Assembly (NCBI RefSeq): GCF_900112815.1
Contig: NZ_FOND01000002.1
Span: 276,551-340,550 of the forward strand
DNA length: 64,000 nucleotides
Direction: 5' to 3'
From: Blastococcus tunisiensis
Lineage (GTDB): Bacteria; Actinomycetota; Actinomycetes; Mycobacteriales; Geodermatophilaceae
A program made the translations under genes and the position numbers. The notes below the pieces were generated by a model. The model ran no database searches, was not told the DNA's origin, and saw only the letters and a program-made list of their open reading frames with translations. This document shows positions 17,651-28,903 of the stretch, in pieces. Every line of letters starts with the position of its first letter. Positions within the stretch are counted from its first letter, which is position 1.

Positions 17651-18631
17651 ATGGGCATGCAGCTGGGCTACACGATGATGACCGAGCAGGCCGGGCCGAA
17701 GGACCTCGTCCGCCACGTGGTGGGCGCCGAGGAGGCCGGCTTCGACTTCGCCGTCAGCAGCGACCACTACTTCCCGTGGCTCGACGAGATGGGTCACTCG
17801 CCGAACGCGTGGGTGACCCTCGGGGCGGCGGCCCAGGCCACCAGCCGGATCCCGTTCATGACCTACGTGACCTGCCCGACCTTCCGGTACCACCCGGCGG
17901 TCGTGGCACAGCAGGCCGCGACGCTGCAGATCCTCTCCGACGGCCGCTTCACCCTGGGCATCGGCGCGGGGGAGAACCTGAACGAGCACGTGGTCGGCGG
18001 CGGGTGGCCCGCGGCGGACGTGCGGCACGAGCGGATCGTCGAGGCCCTCACGATCATCCGCGACCTCTTCGACGGCGAGGGGTACACCAACTTCCGCGGC
18101 GAGCACTTCGACGTCGAGTCGGCCAAGCTCTGGGACCTGCCGGAGAAGCGGGTGCCGATCGGCTTCGCCGCGGGCGGGAAGCAGGCGGCGACGATCGCCG
18201 GTGAGCTGGCCGACGTCCTCATCGCGACCGACCCGATGAGCGAGCTCGTGGAGCAGTTCGAGTCCGCCGGTGGTGCCGGCAAGCCGAAGGTCGCCCAGAT
18301 GCCGATCAGCTTCGGCACCGACAAGGCCGCCGCGGTCACCCGCGCGCACAGCCTCTTCCGGTGGTTCGGCCTCGGCTGGAAGGTCAACGCCGAGCTGCCC
18401 GGCCCGTCGGCGTTCGACGCGGCCAGCTCCGTCGTCCGGGAGGACGACGTCGAGAGCTCCATCCCGTGCGGCGACGACGTGGACGCCGTGATCAAGGCCG
18501 CGAAGGAGTACGCCGACGCCGGGTTCACCCACCTCGCCCTCGTGCAGATCGGCGGCGACCAGCAGGCCCCGTACCTGGAGTGGAGCCAGAAGTCGCTGAT
18601 GCCCGCCTGGCGGGAGGCGTTCGGCGGCTGA
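17651..18631 (+). CDS. F420-dependent LLM-class oxidoreductase (G6PD-related family)
   Basis: This 326-residue TIM-barrel protein belongs to the bacterial luciferase-like, coenzyme F420-using family related to F420-dependent glucose-6-phosphate dehydrogenase (TIGR03557-type). Recognisable blocks are the N-terminal LGYTMMTEQAG, SSDHYFPW near residue 37 (the active-site His of the family), and GRFTLGIGAGENLNEHVVG (~98). The substrate or phosphate-binding region is PIGFAAGGKQAA. The characterised G6PD enzymes oxidise glucose 6-phosphate, but many family members have unknown substrates, so the specific reaction is not assigned. It implies that the host makes F420. It stands alone between terminators. 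Confidence 0.85.
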   Translation: MGMQLGYTMMTEQAGPKDLVRHVVGAEEAGFDFAVSSDHYFPWLDEMGHSPNAWVTLGAAAQATSRIPFMTYVTCPTFRYHPAVVAQQAATLQILSDGRFTLGIGAGENLNEHVVGGGWPAADVRHERIVEALTIIRDLFDGEGYTNFRGEHFDVESAKLWDLPEKRVPIGFAAGGKQAATIAGELADVLIATDPMSELVEQFESAGGAGKPKVAQMPISFGTDKAAAVTRAHSLFRWFGLGWKVNAELPGPSAFDAASSVVREDDVESSIPCGDDVDAVIKAAKEYADAGFTHLALVQIGGDQQAPYLEWSQKSLMPAWREAFGG

Positions 18632-18711
18632 TCCGCCGCCGGCACACCTTGGGGTGAGGTCATCCCGCCGGGGGGCGCGGGGACCGCTCCCGGGCCGCGA
18701 TCATCGGCGGC

Positions 18712-19572
18712 ATGACCGAGGACCTCGACGCCCGACTCCGGGCGCTGCAGTCCTCCGACGACGTCTACGCGCTGATCGACCTCGGCTGCGACCTGGCCGA
18801 CGTCGGGAGGCAGCAGGACGCCGAGTGGTGCTTCCGCCGCGCCGCCGAGCTCGGCGACTCCGTGGCCTGGTTCAACCTGGGCAACGCGCTCGCCGCGCAG
18901 CAGCGGTTCCCGGAGGCCGTCGAGGCCTACGAGGTCGCGCTGTCCCACGGCGAGCCGGACGCCTGGCGCAACCTCGGCAAGGTGCTCGAGGACCTCGGCG
19001 ACCTCGCCGGCGCCATGCGCGCCTACCGCGGCGCGGTCGAGGCCGGTGACCTGGAGGGCGGGCTGCAGCTGGCCTTCCTGCTCCGCGAGCAGGGGGAGCG
19101 GCACCAGGCCATGGACGTGGCGATGGAGATCGCGGCCATGGGTGACCAGGAGGCGGCCGCCGTCGTCGCCTGCTGGCGCTGGTGCGCGACGCTGGACCCC
19201 GCGCTGGAGCCGGACCTGAGGGTCGGCGCCGACCACTTCCCGGCGGCCCGCGCCGACCTGGCCCACCTGCTCCGGGAGACCGGCCGGCACGACGAGGCCC
19301 GCTTCCAGCTGGAGAAGGGGGCCAAGCGCGGCGAGGCCGTCGCCTGGCTGCCGCTGGGCAACTTCTACGCCGACCACCTGCAGGACGACGAGGCGGCGGA
19401 GGAGGCCTACCGCGGGGGCATCGCCGCCGGTGAGGCGTACTGCCACCACAACCTCGCCGTGCTGCTGGCCGAGCGGGGCGACTACGACGGCGCCGTCGAG
19501 CAGTTCCGCCTCGGCGCGGCCGCGGGCGACCAGATGGCCGCCGACGCGCTCCGCGAGCTCGAGCACGGCTGA
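18712..19572 (+). CDS. Tetratricopeptide/Sel1-like repeat protein
   Basis: This 286-residue protein is built almost wholly of helical repeats. Clear TPR or Sel1-type units are DAEWCFRRAAELGDSVAWFNLGNALAAQQRFPEAVEAYEVALSHGEPDAWRNLGK (split across residues ~45-95), RFQLEKGAKRGEAVAWLPLGNFYADHLQDDEAAEEAYRGG (~200-240) and YCHHNLAVLLAERGDYDGAVEQFRLGAAAGD at the end. Such proteins are protein-interaction scaffolds. There is no signal peptide or catalytic domain. Neighbours give no operon context: ppc begins about 150 bp downstream, with a stem-loop between. Its partner is unknown. Confidence 0.82.
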   Translation: MTEDLDARLRALQSSDDVYALIDLGCDLADVGRQQDAEWCFRRAAELGDSVAWFNLGNALAAQQRFPEAVEAYEVALSHGEPDAWRNLGKVLEDLGDLAGAMRAYRGAVEAGDLEGGLQLAFLLREQGERHQAMDVAMEIAAMGDQEAAAVVACWRWCATLDPALEPDLRVGADHFPAARADLAHLLRETGRHDEARFQLEKGAKRGEAVAWLPLGNFYADHLQDDEAAEEAYRGGIAAGEAYCHHNLAVLLAERGDYDGAVEQFRLGAAAGDQMAADALRELEHG

Positions 19573-19596
19573 GCGACGACCCGTCCGGCTGCCGGG

Positions 19597-19616
19597 CGTC
19601 GGTACCTGCACCGACG
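19597..19616 (+). terminator. Perfect 7-bp stem-loop between the TPR gene and ppc
   Basis: CGTCGGT (19597-19603), loop ACCTGC and ACCGACG (19610-19616) form a perfect stem 25 bases after the TPR gene stop. It could terminate that gene or lie in the ppc leader. No U-tract follows. Confidence 0.4.
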
Positions 19617-19724
19617 TTCCGTGGCTGAGGACGCCGGTCCAGGTACCTGTGCCTGCGCCGGCCGGGGCCGGCCGGCGGACAGGGCCGTAGCCTGCACGAC
19701 ACACACGGGCCGGATACTGATCGT

Positions 19725-22544
<2,820 letters not shown>

Positions 22545-22586
22545 CGAAGGAGCCCCTCCTCCTCACCGCTCGGGGGGTCGCTCCGC
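22545..22586. terminator. Short GC-rich spacer between convergent ppc and fprA
   Basis: The ppc stop is followed by CGAAGGAGCCCCTCCTCCTCACC, the same opening as other 3' modules here (an AAGGA run, then C/T-rich sequence with CTCACC and CTCG). The 42-bp gap is shared by two facing genes and probably terminates both. Stem evidence is weaker than at the other sites. Confidence 0.35.
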
Positions 22587-24014
22587 TCAGCTGCGGGCCG
22601 CGGCGGCCCGGACGGCGGCCAGCAGGGTCTCCCGCTCGTGCAGCGTGGTCCGGGCGCGCCCGCGGCTGGCGCCGAGGGCCGTCTCGGCGGCGTCGATGGC
22701 CCGCCAGTCGTCGAGCAGCACCGGCTCGACGCCGCGGGCGACCAGCGTGTCCACCAGGTCGTCCACGGGGCCGGCGGTCCGCAGCACGCCGTCGGCCGCG
22801 TCGGCCAGGAGGGAGGCGATGGTCTCCCGGGCGTCGTGCTTGTTGTGCCCGACGACGCCGCTGGGCCCGCGCTTGATCCAGCCCGCCGCGTACTCGCCCG
22901 GCGACACCTCCCCGTCCCGCAGGACGCGGCCGGCCTCGTTGGGCACGGTGCCCGAGCGCTCGTCCACCGGCAGCCCCGGCAGCGGGAGGCCGCGGTATCC
23001 CACCGAGCGGACGACGAGGTCGGCGGGGAGCACCTCCAGCTCGCCGGTGCCCATCGCCCGGCCGTCGCCGTCCACGGCGGTGCGCTCCACCTCCACGCCG
23101 GCCACCCGGTCGGTGCCGAGCAGCCGCACGGGCCGGCGGAAGAAGCGCAGCCGCAGCCGCACCCGGCCGCCGGTGGCGGTGTGGTCGGCCCAGCCGCGCA
23201 GCACGGCCAGGTTGCGGCTGACGTTGCGGTCGGTGGCCGCCCGCTCCTCGCTGCCCGGGTCCAGCTCGAGCTCGGCCGGGTCGACCAGCACGGTGGCGTC
23301 GGCCAGCCCGTCGAGCTCGCGCAGTTCCTGGGTGGTGAACGTCGCCTGCGCCGGGCCACGGCGGCCGAGCACGGTGACCTCCTCCACGGGGGCGGCGGCG
23401 AGGACGTCGAGCACGTGCTGCGGCATGTCGGTCGGCTCGAGCTCCTCGGGCGTGCGCGACAGCACGCGTGCCACGTCGAGGGCGACGTTCCCGACACCCA
23501 CGACGACGACCGACCGCACGCCGGCCAGCGCCGCCTCCACCCGCGCCCGGTCGGCGTCGGGGTGGCCGGTGTACCAGGCGACCAGGTCGGTGGCGGCGAG
23601 GCTGCCCGGCAGGTGCTCGCCCTCGATGCCCAGCCGGCGGTCCAGCGAGGCGCCGTAGGTGTAGACGACGGCGTCGACGTGGCGGCGCAGCTCCGCCAGC
23701 GTGATGTCGCTGCCGACGTCGACGTTGCCCACGAAGCGCACCAGCGGGTGTTCCAGGCTGCGGTGCAGGGTGTCCCGGATGGCCCGCATCTTCGGGTGGT
23801 CGGGGGCGATCCCGTGCCGCACCAGGCCGAACGGCGTCGGCAGCCGGTCGATCAGGTCCACCGCCACCGGGACGGCGTCCTGGCGGGTGAGGGCGTCGGC
23901 GGCGTAGATGCCCGCCGGACCGGCGCCGACGACGGCCACGCGCAGCGGGTGCGCTCCGGACGGGGGAGCGGCCGACGGGACAGGGGCGGGTTCGTCGGCG
24001 GGCACGACTGGCAT
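22587..24014 (-). CDS. fprA: Ferredoxin/adrenodoxin-type NADP reductase
   Basis: FprA passes electrons between NADPH and ferredoxins through FAD, for example to cytochromes P450. The 475-residue protein has the FAD Rossmann motif VAVVGAGPAGIYAADAL (about residues 25-41), then LPTPFGLVRHGIAPDHPKMR, the adrenodoxin-reductase signature. The NADP motif VVVVGVGNVALDVARVL and the C-terminal AAGWIKRGPSGVVGHNKHDA block that closes over FAD are also present. The ATG at 24014 is chosen because it begins the family-length protein; the open frame continues to 24314 without similarity. It is divergent from the small monooxygenase gene across 64 bp. Confidence 0.94.
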   Translation of the reverse strand: MPVVPADEPAPVPSAAPPSGAHPLRVAVVGAGPAGIYAADALTRQDAVPVAVDLIDRLPTPFGLVRHGIAPDHPKMRAIRDTLHRSLEHPLVRFVGNVDVGSDITLAELRRHVDAVVYTYGASLDRRLGIEGEHLPGSLAATDLVAWYTGHPDADRARVEAALAGVRSVVVVGVGNVALDVARVLSRTPEELEPTDMPQHVLDVLAAAPVEEVTVLGRRGPAQATFTTQELRELDGLADATVLVDPAELELDPGSEERAATDRNVSRNLAVLRGWADHTATGGRVRLRLRFFRRPVRLLGTDRVAGVEVERTAVDGDGRAMGTGELEVLPADLVVRSVGYRGLPLPGLPVDERSGTVPNEAGRVLRDGEVSPGEYAAGWIKRGPSGVVGHNKHDARETIASLLADAADGVLRTAGPVDDLVDTLVARGVEPVLLDDWRAIDAAETALGASRGRARTTLHERETLLAAVRAAAARS

Positions 24015-24078
24015 CCTGACCCCGTCCGGGCGGTCAGCACCAGAGCTGGCGCCCGATCCATCGTTCGCGGAGGCCTGC

Positions 24079-24387
24079 GTGTCCGTCGTCGTCGTCGCCA
24101 CCATCACCCCGAAGCCCGACCAGGTCGACGCCGTGCGGGAGGCGATCACCGCCGCCGTCCCGAAGGTGCACGCCGAGCCGGGCTGCGAGCTGTACGCGCT
24201 GCACGAGGGTGATGGCTCGTTCGTCATGGTCGAGCGCTGGGAGAGCCCCGAGGCGCTGAAGGTGCACGGCCGTGCGGAGGCGCTGACCACGCTCGGCGGC
24301 GAGCTGGCCGACAAGCTGGCCGCCCCGCTGGACGTGCGGCGGCTGACCCCGGTCCCGGCCGGGGACGCCGGGAAGGGCGCGCTGTAG
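24079..24387 (+). CDS. Antibiotic biosynthesis monooxygenase (ABM/YgiN-type) domain protein
   Basis: The protein is 102 residues of a single dimeric ferredoxin-like ABM fold. It starts VSVVVVATITPKPDQVDAVREAI, with the core EPGCELYALHEGDGSFVMVERWESPEALKVHG, where the paired E-W residues are diagnostic. Members oxidise quinones or small aromatics, or act as stress proteins, with no metal or flavin. The start is GTG at 24079, with GGAGG 5 bases upstream (24069-24073). Divergence from fprA suggests, but does not prove, a shared redox role. Confidence 0.85.
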   Translation: MSVVVVATITPKPDQVDAVREAITAAVPKVHAEPGCELYALHEGDGSFVMVERWESPEALKVHGRAEALTTLGGELADKLAAPLDVRRLTPVPAGDAGKGAL

Positions 24388-24390
24388 CGC

Positions 24391-25224
24391 TCAGTCGCAG
24401 GAGGTGTTGTGGTCCAGCCCGTCGCGGACGTACTGGCTGAGGACCACCTCGCCGCCGGGCAGCAGCGGGTCCTGCTCGCAGGCCTCGCGCGCCTGGTCGA
24501 GCGTCAGCGAGCCGGCCAGCCAGCTGTCCAGCCCGGCCAGCACGCTGTCGTCGTCGACCTCGCCGACGATCCGCGACCACTGGTAGCCGGTCGAGTAGAC
24601 CCCGACCTCCGCGTCGCGGGAGAGCAGGTAGCCGGCCATGCCCTCGAGCGTCGCCCGGTTGCGGGCGCGCGCCTCGTCCGAGCCCTGCTGCCAGGTGTTC
24701 ATCGTCTCGACGTCCAGCCACCAGGTGTAGCGGGCCGGCTGGCTGTCCAGCTGGGCCGCCCGCGCGGCGGGGACGAAGAACGACAGCACGCTGTTCTGCG
24801 CGCGCTCCCAGCCGTACTCCCAGGAGCAGGCCATCGAGTTGGTGCCGTCGCAGCTGCCGTACGGGGTCCAGCCGTCCGTGGGCCAGGTGGTGATCCGGTC
24901 GATCAGCTCGCCCGGGTTGGCGGTGTTCAGGTACAGCTGGGCGGGCGGCTGGCCGTCGACCTCGCCGGAGGAGTTCCAGGCCCAGGTCAGCTGGTCCTGC
25001 AGGCAGGGGTTGGCCCGGGTGGACAGGCCGCCGTTGACCCCGACGACGGCGAAGGCCCGGTCGCGGGGGAGCTCCGTGCCGCACTGCGGGTAGGACACGT
25101 CGTAGCCCACGGTGGTGGACGACGGGGAGCCTGCGGTGGGCGCCGCGGCCGCGGTCGCGGGCACGGCCAGGGCCGCTGTCGCCCCGAGGGCGACGACGGC
25201 GGTCCTCCACGCTGATGTCGGCAT
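24391..25224 (-). CDS. Secreted glycoside-hydrolase-like (GH25/DUF1906-like) protein
   Basis: The protein has 277 residues with a signal peptide: the hydrophobic stretch TAVVALGATAALAVPATAAAA gives a likely Ala-X-Ala cleavage near residue 29. The mature part begins VGYDVSYPQCG and contains FAVVGVNGGL, YTWWLDVETMNTW and AEVGVYSTGYQW. This matches the TIM-barrel of lysozyme-like GH25 or DUF1906 proteins, with acidic residues in WLDVE at the expected active site. Four or more cysteines suggest disulfides. It probably acts outside the cell on peptidoglycan or another glycan; catalysis is inferred from the fold only. ATG at 25224 is the start with the complete signal peptide. Confidence 0.75.
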   Translation of the reverse strand: MPTSAWRTAVVALGATAALAVPATAAAAPTAGSPSSTTVGYDVSYPQCGTELPRDRAFAVVGVNGGLSTRANPCLQDQLTWAWNSSGEVDGQPPAQLYLNTANPGELIDRITTWPTDGWTPYGSCDGTNSMACSWEYGWERAQNSVLSFFVPAARAAQLDSQPARYTWWLDVETMNTWQQGSDEARARNRATLEGMAGYLLSRDAEVGVYSTGYQWSRIVGEVDDDSVLAGLDSWLAGSLTLDQAREACEQDPLLPGGEVVLSQYVRDGLDHNTSCD

Positions 25225-25297
25225 TGGCGGCGAACCTACACGCGTGGGCGATCCCGTGTCGCCGGGTCGCACTCATCCTGGGGAGCGCCGGTGACCG

Positions 25298-26107
25298 TCA
25301 GATCGCCTGGCACACCGGGCACCAGTAGAGGTTGCGCCCGGCCATGACCTCGGTGCGGACGGGGGTCCCGCAGATCCGGCAGGGCAGCCCCGTGCGCCGG
25401 TAGACGTAGTGCGCGTCGTCGCGCTGCACGACGCCGCTCCGGCGGGTGCGGTGCTCGGGCAGGGTGGTGACGATGCGGCCCATCCGGACCCCCGAGCGCA
25501 TCAGCACGACCAGGTCGGCCCACATCCGCTGCCAGAGGTCGGCCGCCACCTCGCGCCCGGGCCGGAAGGGCGAGATCCCGTGCCGGAAGAGCAGTTCGGC
25601 CCGGTAGACGTTGCCGACGCCGGCGAGGACCGACTGGTCCATGAGCAGCGCGCCGATCGCCGTCCGGCTGCCTCCGATGCGGCGGTGGGCGACCCCGCCG
25701 TCCGCCCGGGGCCGCAGCGGGTCCGGGCCCAGGCGGGCCAGGATCGCCGCCACCTCCGGGGGAGCCAGCACCTCGCAGGCCGTCGGGCCCCGCAGGTCGG
25801 TCCACGCGCCGGCGCCGTCCGGACCCGGGGCGGTCCACCGCATGCGGAGGGCGCCCTTCGCCGGGGGCGGGTCCCCGGTGCCGCCGGTGAAGGCGCCGTA
25901 CAGGCCGAGGTGCACGTGCAGGACGTCGCCGCCGAAGTCGGCGAACAGGTGCTTGCCGTAGGAGGACGCCGCCTGCAGGACCCGGCCGTCGAGCAGTGCG
26001 GCGCCGGCGGCGAAGCGCCCCTGCGGGCTGGTCACGTGCACCGGCCGCCCCGCGAAGGTCTGCTGCTGCTCGCGGGCCAGGCGGTGGAGCGTGTGCCCCT
26101 CAGGCAC
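25298..26107 (-). CDS. nei: Fpg/Nei-family DNA glycosylase (endonuclease VIII-like)
   Basis: This base-excision repair enzyme removes oxidised bases and nicks the strand. The 269-residue protein begins (M)PEGHTLHR, so the mature N-terminal Pro2 and Glu3 are the catalytic pair of the Nei branch. The helix-two-turn-helix lies around LMDQSVLAGVGNVYRAELLFRHGISP. The C-terminal zinc finger is CRICG ... CPVC, containing the conserved Arg. The GTG at 26107 overlaps the stop of the photolyase gene by 8 bases, so both repair genes are translated together. Substrate preference among Nei enzymes is not readable here. Confidence 0.93.
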   Translation of the reverse strand: MPEGHTLHRLAREQQQTFAGRPVHVTSPQGRFAAGAALLDGRVLQAASSYGKHLFADFGGDVLHVHLGLYGAFTGGTGDPPPAKGALRMRWTAPGPDGAGAWTDLRGPTACEVLAPPEVAAILARLGPDPLRPRADGGVAHRRIGGSRTAIGALLMDQSVLAGVGNVYRAELLFRHGISPFRPGREVAADLWQRMWADLVVLMRSGVRMGRIVTTLPEHRTRRSGVVQRDDAHYVYRRTGLPCRICGTPVRTEVMAGRNLYWCPVCQAI

Positions 26108-27506
26108 GGGATCCCCTCCGGGTTCCGGTCGCGGTCCCGCCGGAGCGGACCTGTTCGTAGCGGGCGAGGGCGACCTGCTGCTCGGCGGCGTGGTCGACCA
26201 CCGGCTCGGGATAGCCGGGCGGGGGCCCGCCGGGTGCCAGCCACGGTTCGTGCACGAACCTGGCGGGGACGTCGCGCAGCTCCGGGACCCACCGCCGCAC
26301 GTACTCGCCGTCGGGGTCGAACTGCTTGCCCTGCCGGGTGGGGTTGAACACCCGGTAGTAGGGCGAGGCGTCGGTGCCCGTCCCGGCCACCCACTGCCAG
26401 CCGTGGTTGTTGCTGGCCAGGTCGCCGTCGACCAGGTGCTGCAGGAAGTGCCGGGCACCCCGCCGCCAGTCCTGGTGCAGGTCCTTGACGAGGAACGAGG
26501 CCACGATCATCCGCACCCGGTTGTGCACCCAGGCCTCGCCGAGGAGCTGGCGCATGCCGGCGTCGACGATCGGGTAGCCGGTGCGGCCCTGCGCCCAGGC
26601 GGTCCACAGCTCCTCGGTCCCCGGGCCGCTGTCGTACTCGATGGCGCCGGCCCGGGCATCGAGCGGCTCGCGCGCCGACTCCGGGCGGTGCCACAGCACA
26701 TCGGCGTAGAACTCCCGCCAGGCCAGCTCGTCGGCGAACCGGCGCACCGCCTCGGCGGTCCGGTCGTCGTCGGGGAGGGCGGCCAGCAGCGTCCGCGGGT
26801 GCACGCAGCCGTACTTGAGGTAGGCCGACAGGCGGCTGGTGCCGTCGGTGGCGGGGCGGTCCCGGGTGTCGGGGTAGCCGGGCAGCAGCTCCTCCCGGAA
26901 CCGGTCCCAGGCCGCCAGCGCGGCGCTCTCCCCGGCCGCCGGGAGCCGGGTCGCGCCCAGGTCCTGGGCGGGCGGCAGGTCCTCGGACGCGACGTCGCGC
27001 AGCCAGCGCACCGTCTCCGGCCGCGGTGCCGGAGCCCGCCAGCCGTGCGCGCGCCAGGCCCGGGCGAAGGGCGAGAACACCTTGAACGGGGTGCCGTCGC
27101 CCTTGGTCACCCGGCCCGGCGTCACCGCGTACGGGGAGCCGGTGCGGAGGAGGGGGACGTCGCCCAGCGCCGCCTCGACCGCGGCGTCGCGCCGCCGGCC
27201 GTAGGGGCCGGTGTCCGCCGAGACGTGCACCGAGGTCGCGCCGACCTCCCGTACCAGGGCCGGCAGGACGGTGGCCGGTTCGCCGGAGCGGAGCACCAGC
27301 GCACCCCCGAGCGACTGCTGCAGGTCGGCCAGGCAGTCGCGGAGGAACTGCCGGCGCGGCCCACCCGCCGGCCGCCAGAGCCGGGGGTCGAGGACGAACA
27401 CCGGCAGCACGTCCCCGCCGGGGCCGGCGTCGTCCAGGGCGGCGAGCAGTGCCGGGTGGTCACCGAGGCGGAGGTCGCGGCGGAACCACAGCAACGACGT
27501 CGGCAC
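26100..27506 (-). CDS. phrB: Deoxyribodipyrimidine photolyase
   Basis: This photolyase uses blue light and FAD to split cyclobutane pyrimidine dimers. The 468-residue protein has the N-terminal antenna-domain motif LLWFRRDLRLGDHPAL. The C-terminal FAD domain shows LSAYLKYGCVHPRTLL, ELAWREFYADVLWHRP, GYPIVDAGMRQLLGEAWVHNRVRMIVASFLVKDL and the signature NNHGWQWVAGTGTDASPYYRVFNPTRQGKQFDPDG (split), with conserved Trp and Arg residues. It is first in a two-gene operon with nei (8-bp overlap), which fits a strain exposed to strong sunlight and oxidative damage. The antenna pigment type (folate or deazaflavin) is not determined. Confidence 0.95.
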   Translation of the reverse strand: MPTSLLWFRRDLRLGDHPALLAALDDAGPGGDVLPVFVLDPRLWRPAGGPRRQFLRDCLADLQQSLGGALVLRSGEPATVLPALVREVGATSVHVSADTGPYGRRRDAAVEAALGDVPLLRTGSPYAVTPGRVTKGDGTPFKVFSPFARAWRAHGWRAPAPRPETVRWLRDVASEDLPPAQDLGATRLPAAGESAALAAWDRFREELLPGYPDTRDRPATDGTSRLSAYLKYGCVHPRTLLAALPDDDRTAEAVRRFADELAWREFYADVLWHRPESAREPLDARAGAIEYDSGPGTEELWTAWAQGRTGYPIVDAGMRQLLGEAWVHNRVRMIVASFLVKDLHQDWRRGARHFLQHLVDGDLASNNHGWQWVAGTGTDASPYYRVFNPTRQGKQFDPDGEYVRRWVPELRDVPARFVHEPWLAPGGPPPGYPEPVVDHAAEQQVALARYEQVRSGGTATGTRRGSRA

Positions 27507-27542
27507 CTGCGGAGCGTAGGCAGCGGCCGGCGCGACCGCAGG

Positions 27543-27863
27543 TCAGCGGTCGGCGGTCTCCAGGCCGAAGTGCGGCCGGTCGTCGGCCGCGACGAGGTCC
27601 ACCAGCTCGGGATGCTGCTGGATGTAGTGCCGGATGAAGGAGCAGTAGGGCAGCACGGTGAGCCCGCGCTCGCGGGCGGCGTCGAGGACCCCGGCCACCA
27701 GCGTGGTGCCGATGCCGCGGCCCCCGACACCCGGATCGACCTCGGTGTGCGGAAGGGTCATCGTGCTGCCGTCGACGTGATAGCTGGCCAGGCCGACGAC
27801 GCGGTCGTCGAGCCGGATCTCGAAGCGTCCCCGCTCGGGGACGTCCACCACCTGCATGTCCAT
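27543..27863 (-). CDS. Small YjdJ-type GNAT N-acetyltransferase
   Basis: The 106-residue protein is a minimal GNAT fold. The acetyl-CoA-binding block is HTEVDPGVGGRGIGTTLVAGVLDAARERGLTVLPYCSFIRHYIQQHPELVDLV, with the pyrophosphate loop GGRGIG. The Cys and Tyr of VLPYCSFIRHYI mark the YjdJ/At1g77540-like subfamily. It starts at ATG 27863. It sits downstream of tRNA-Arg on the opposite strand and 36 bp upstream of phrB, so it may be the first gene of the phrB-nei unit. The acetylated substrate is unknown. Confidence 0.85.
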   Translation of the reverse strand: MDMQVVDVPERGRFEIRLDDRVVGLASYHVDGSTMTLPHTEVDPGVGGRGIGTTLVAGVLDAARERGLTVLPYCSFIRHYIQQHPELVDLVAADDRPHFGLETADR

Positions 27864-28044
27864 CGTGCTCGTCCTTCCGTCTTCCCCCCGGCGCCGTTGC
27901 CGGAACCTGACGTCTACCCGGACGGTAGTCCCGAGACGCGCCAGTTCGTCTCACCGGTGGTGACGAGTCGGGTGTGCCGCGTGTTCCAGGGGGACCGGCT
28001 AGCCTCTCCGCATCGGCGCGGCGGTTCCACCCCGTCACGCCGCC

Positions 28045-28117
28045 GCCCCCGTAGCTCAGGGGATAGAGCATCGGTTTCCTAAACCGTGTGCCGCAGGTTC
28101 GAATCCTGCCGGGGGCA
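28045..28117 (+). tRNA. tRNA-Arg (anticodon CCU)
   Basis: The acceptor stem is GCCCCCG/CGGGGGC, the D-arm is in GTAGCTCAGGGGATAGAGC, and the anticodon arm CGGTT-TCCTAAA-ACCG carries CCT. The T-arm is GCAGGTTCGAATCCTGC. The tail CCA is not encoded (CACCC follows). It is 73 nt and complete. It should read AGG, a rare codon in such a GC-rich genome. No integrase or repeated 3' end was found next to it. Confidence 0.97.
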
Positions 28118-28282
28118 CCCACAGAAGAACAGCTGGACCGGTGCGTGGCGGGTGGGCGGTGGGTCTCGCCACGCGCGGGGTCCACGACCACACCGGTGCT
28201 GCGCCTTCGTGGCGCGCTGCCAGGCGGCCCGAGTCGCCCGACCGGGTGACCGTGCGGGCGCGCATGATCACGATCGCCCAGG

Positions 28283-28813
28283 ATGCTCGCGATGAACGCG
28301 TGGTTGTTGCGTGCGGCCTGGTGGAAGCTCTCGATCGTGGTGGGGCTGCTCCTGGCCCCCTTCTTCGTGCTCCTCTTCCGGCTGATCGGCGACCGCAGTT
28401 GGACGGCGGCCGTCGTCCTCGCAGTCGGTGTGACGGTGATCTGCGCCCCAGGGCTCGGCTACCTGACCGCGAACGAGGTCCGCGACTCGATGGCGGCTGC
28501 CGAGGAGGTGCCCGAGCACGAACGCGCCCTGGTCGAGCGGGCGGCCCGCCGAGGCCCGGTGCCCGATGACGAAGGTCAGCGGGAAGCCGCTCTGCACCTC
28601 GTGGAGGATCGCCTGCTCGCGCTCCGGGCGACGCGGACTCGCGCTCTGACGTTCTCCGCCGTCCTCGTGCTCGTCACCGGCTTCTTCGCCGTCGCGCAGT
28701 CCGCATGGTGGTGGATCGCGGTCGCAGCGACCCTGGCGCTGGTGGCCCTCGTGCTCACCACGCCCGTGCGCCTGGAGCGACGGGTCGAACTCCTCCGCCG
28801 CGACGGCGGCTGA
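28283..28813 (+). CDS. Hypothetical four-helix membrane protein
   Basis: This 176-residue protein has two hydrophobic hairpins: residues ~12-32 and 40-60, then ~120-138 and 140-158. They flank a charged cytosolic segment rich in Glu/Arg (MAAAEEVPEHERALVERAARRG). It matches no family I can name. The start could be ATG 28283 (MLAMNAW) or the internal ATG 4 codons later. Codon choice is slightly less GC-biased than in neighbours (TTG, CTC and GTG mixed), and it lies just after a tRNA, so recent acquisition is possible but unsupported by any mobility gene. Confidence 0.6.
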   Translation: MLAMNAWLLRAAWWKLSIVVGLLLAPFFVLLFRLIGDRSWTAAVVLAVGVTVICAPGLGYLTANEVRDSMAAAEEVPEHERALVERAARRGPVPDDEGQREAALHLVEDRLLALRATRTRALTFSAVLVLVTGFFAVAQSAWWWIAVAATLALVALVLTTPVRLERRVELLRRDGG

Positions 28814-28903
28814 GTCCGGAGCCGTCGGCGACGTCGGCGGGACGCCACCCTGCCGGGCGCTCCCGGTCGGGGACCGCGCCGTCGTTGACCCCGGAACCTG
28901 GAT

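Noticed and set aside
15716-18532. A 938-codon minus-strand open frame
   Set aside because: It is a shadow of the NatAB operon and the F420 enzyme, which have full motifs; its translation is low-complexity and His/Asp/Arg-rich.
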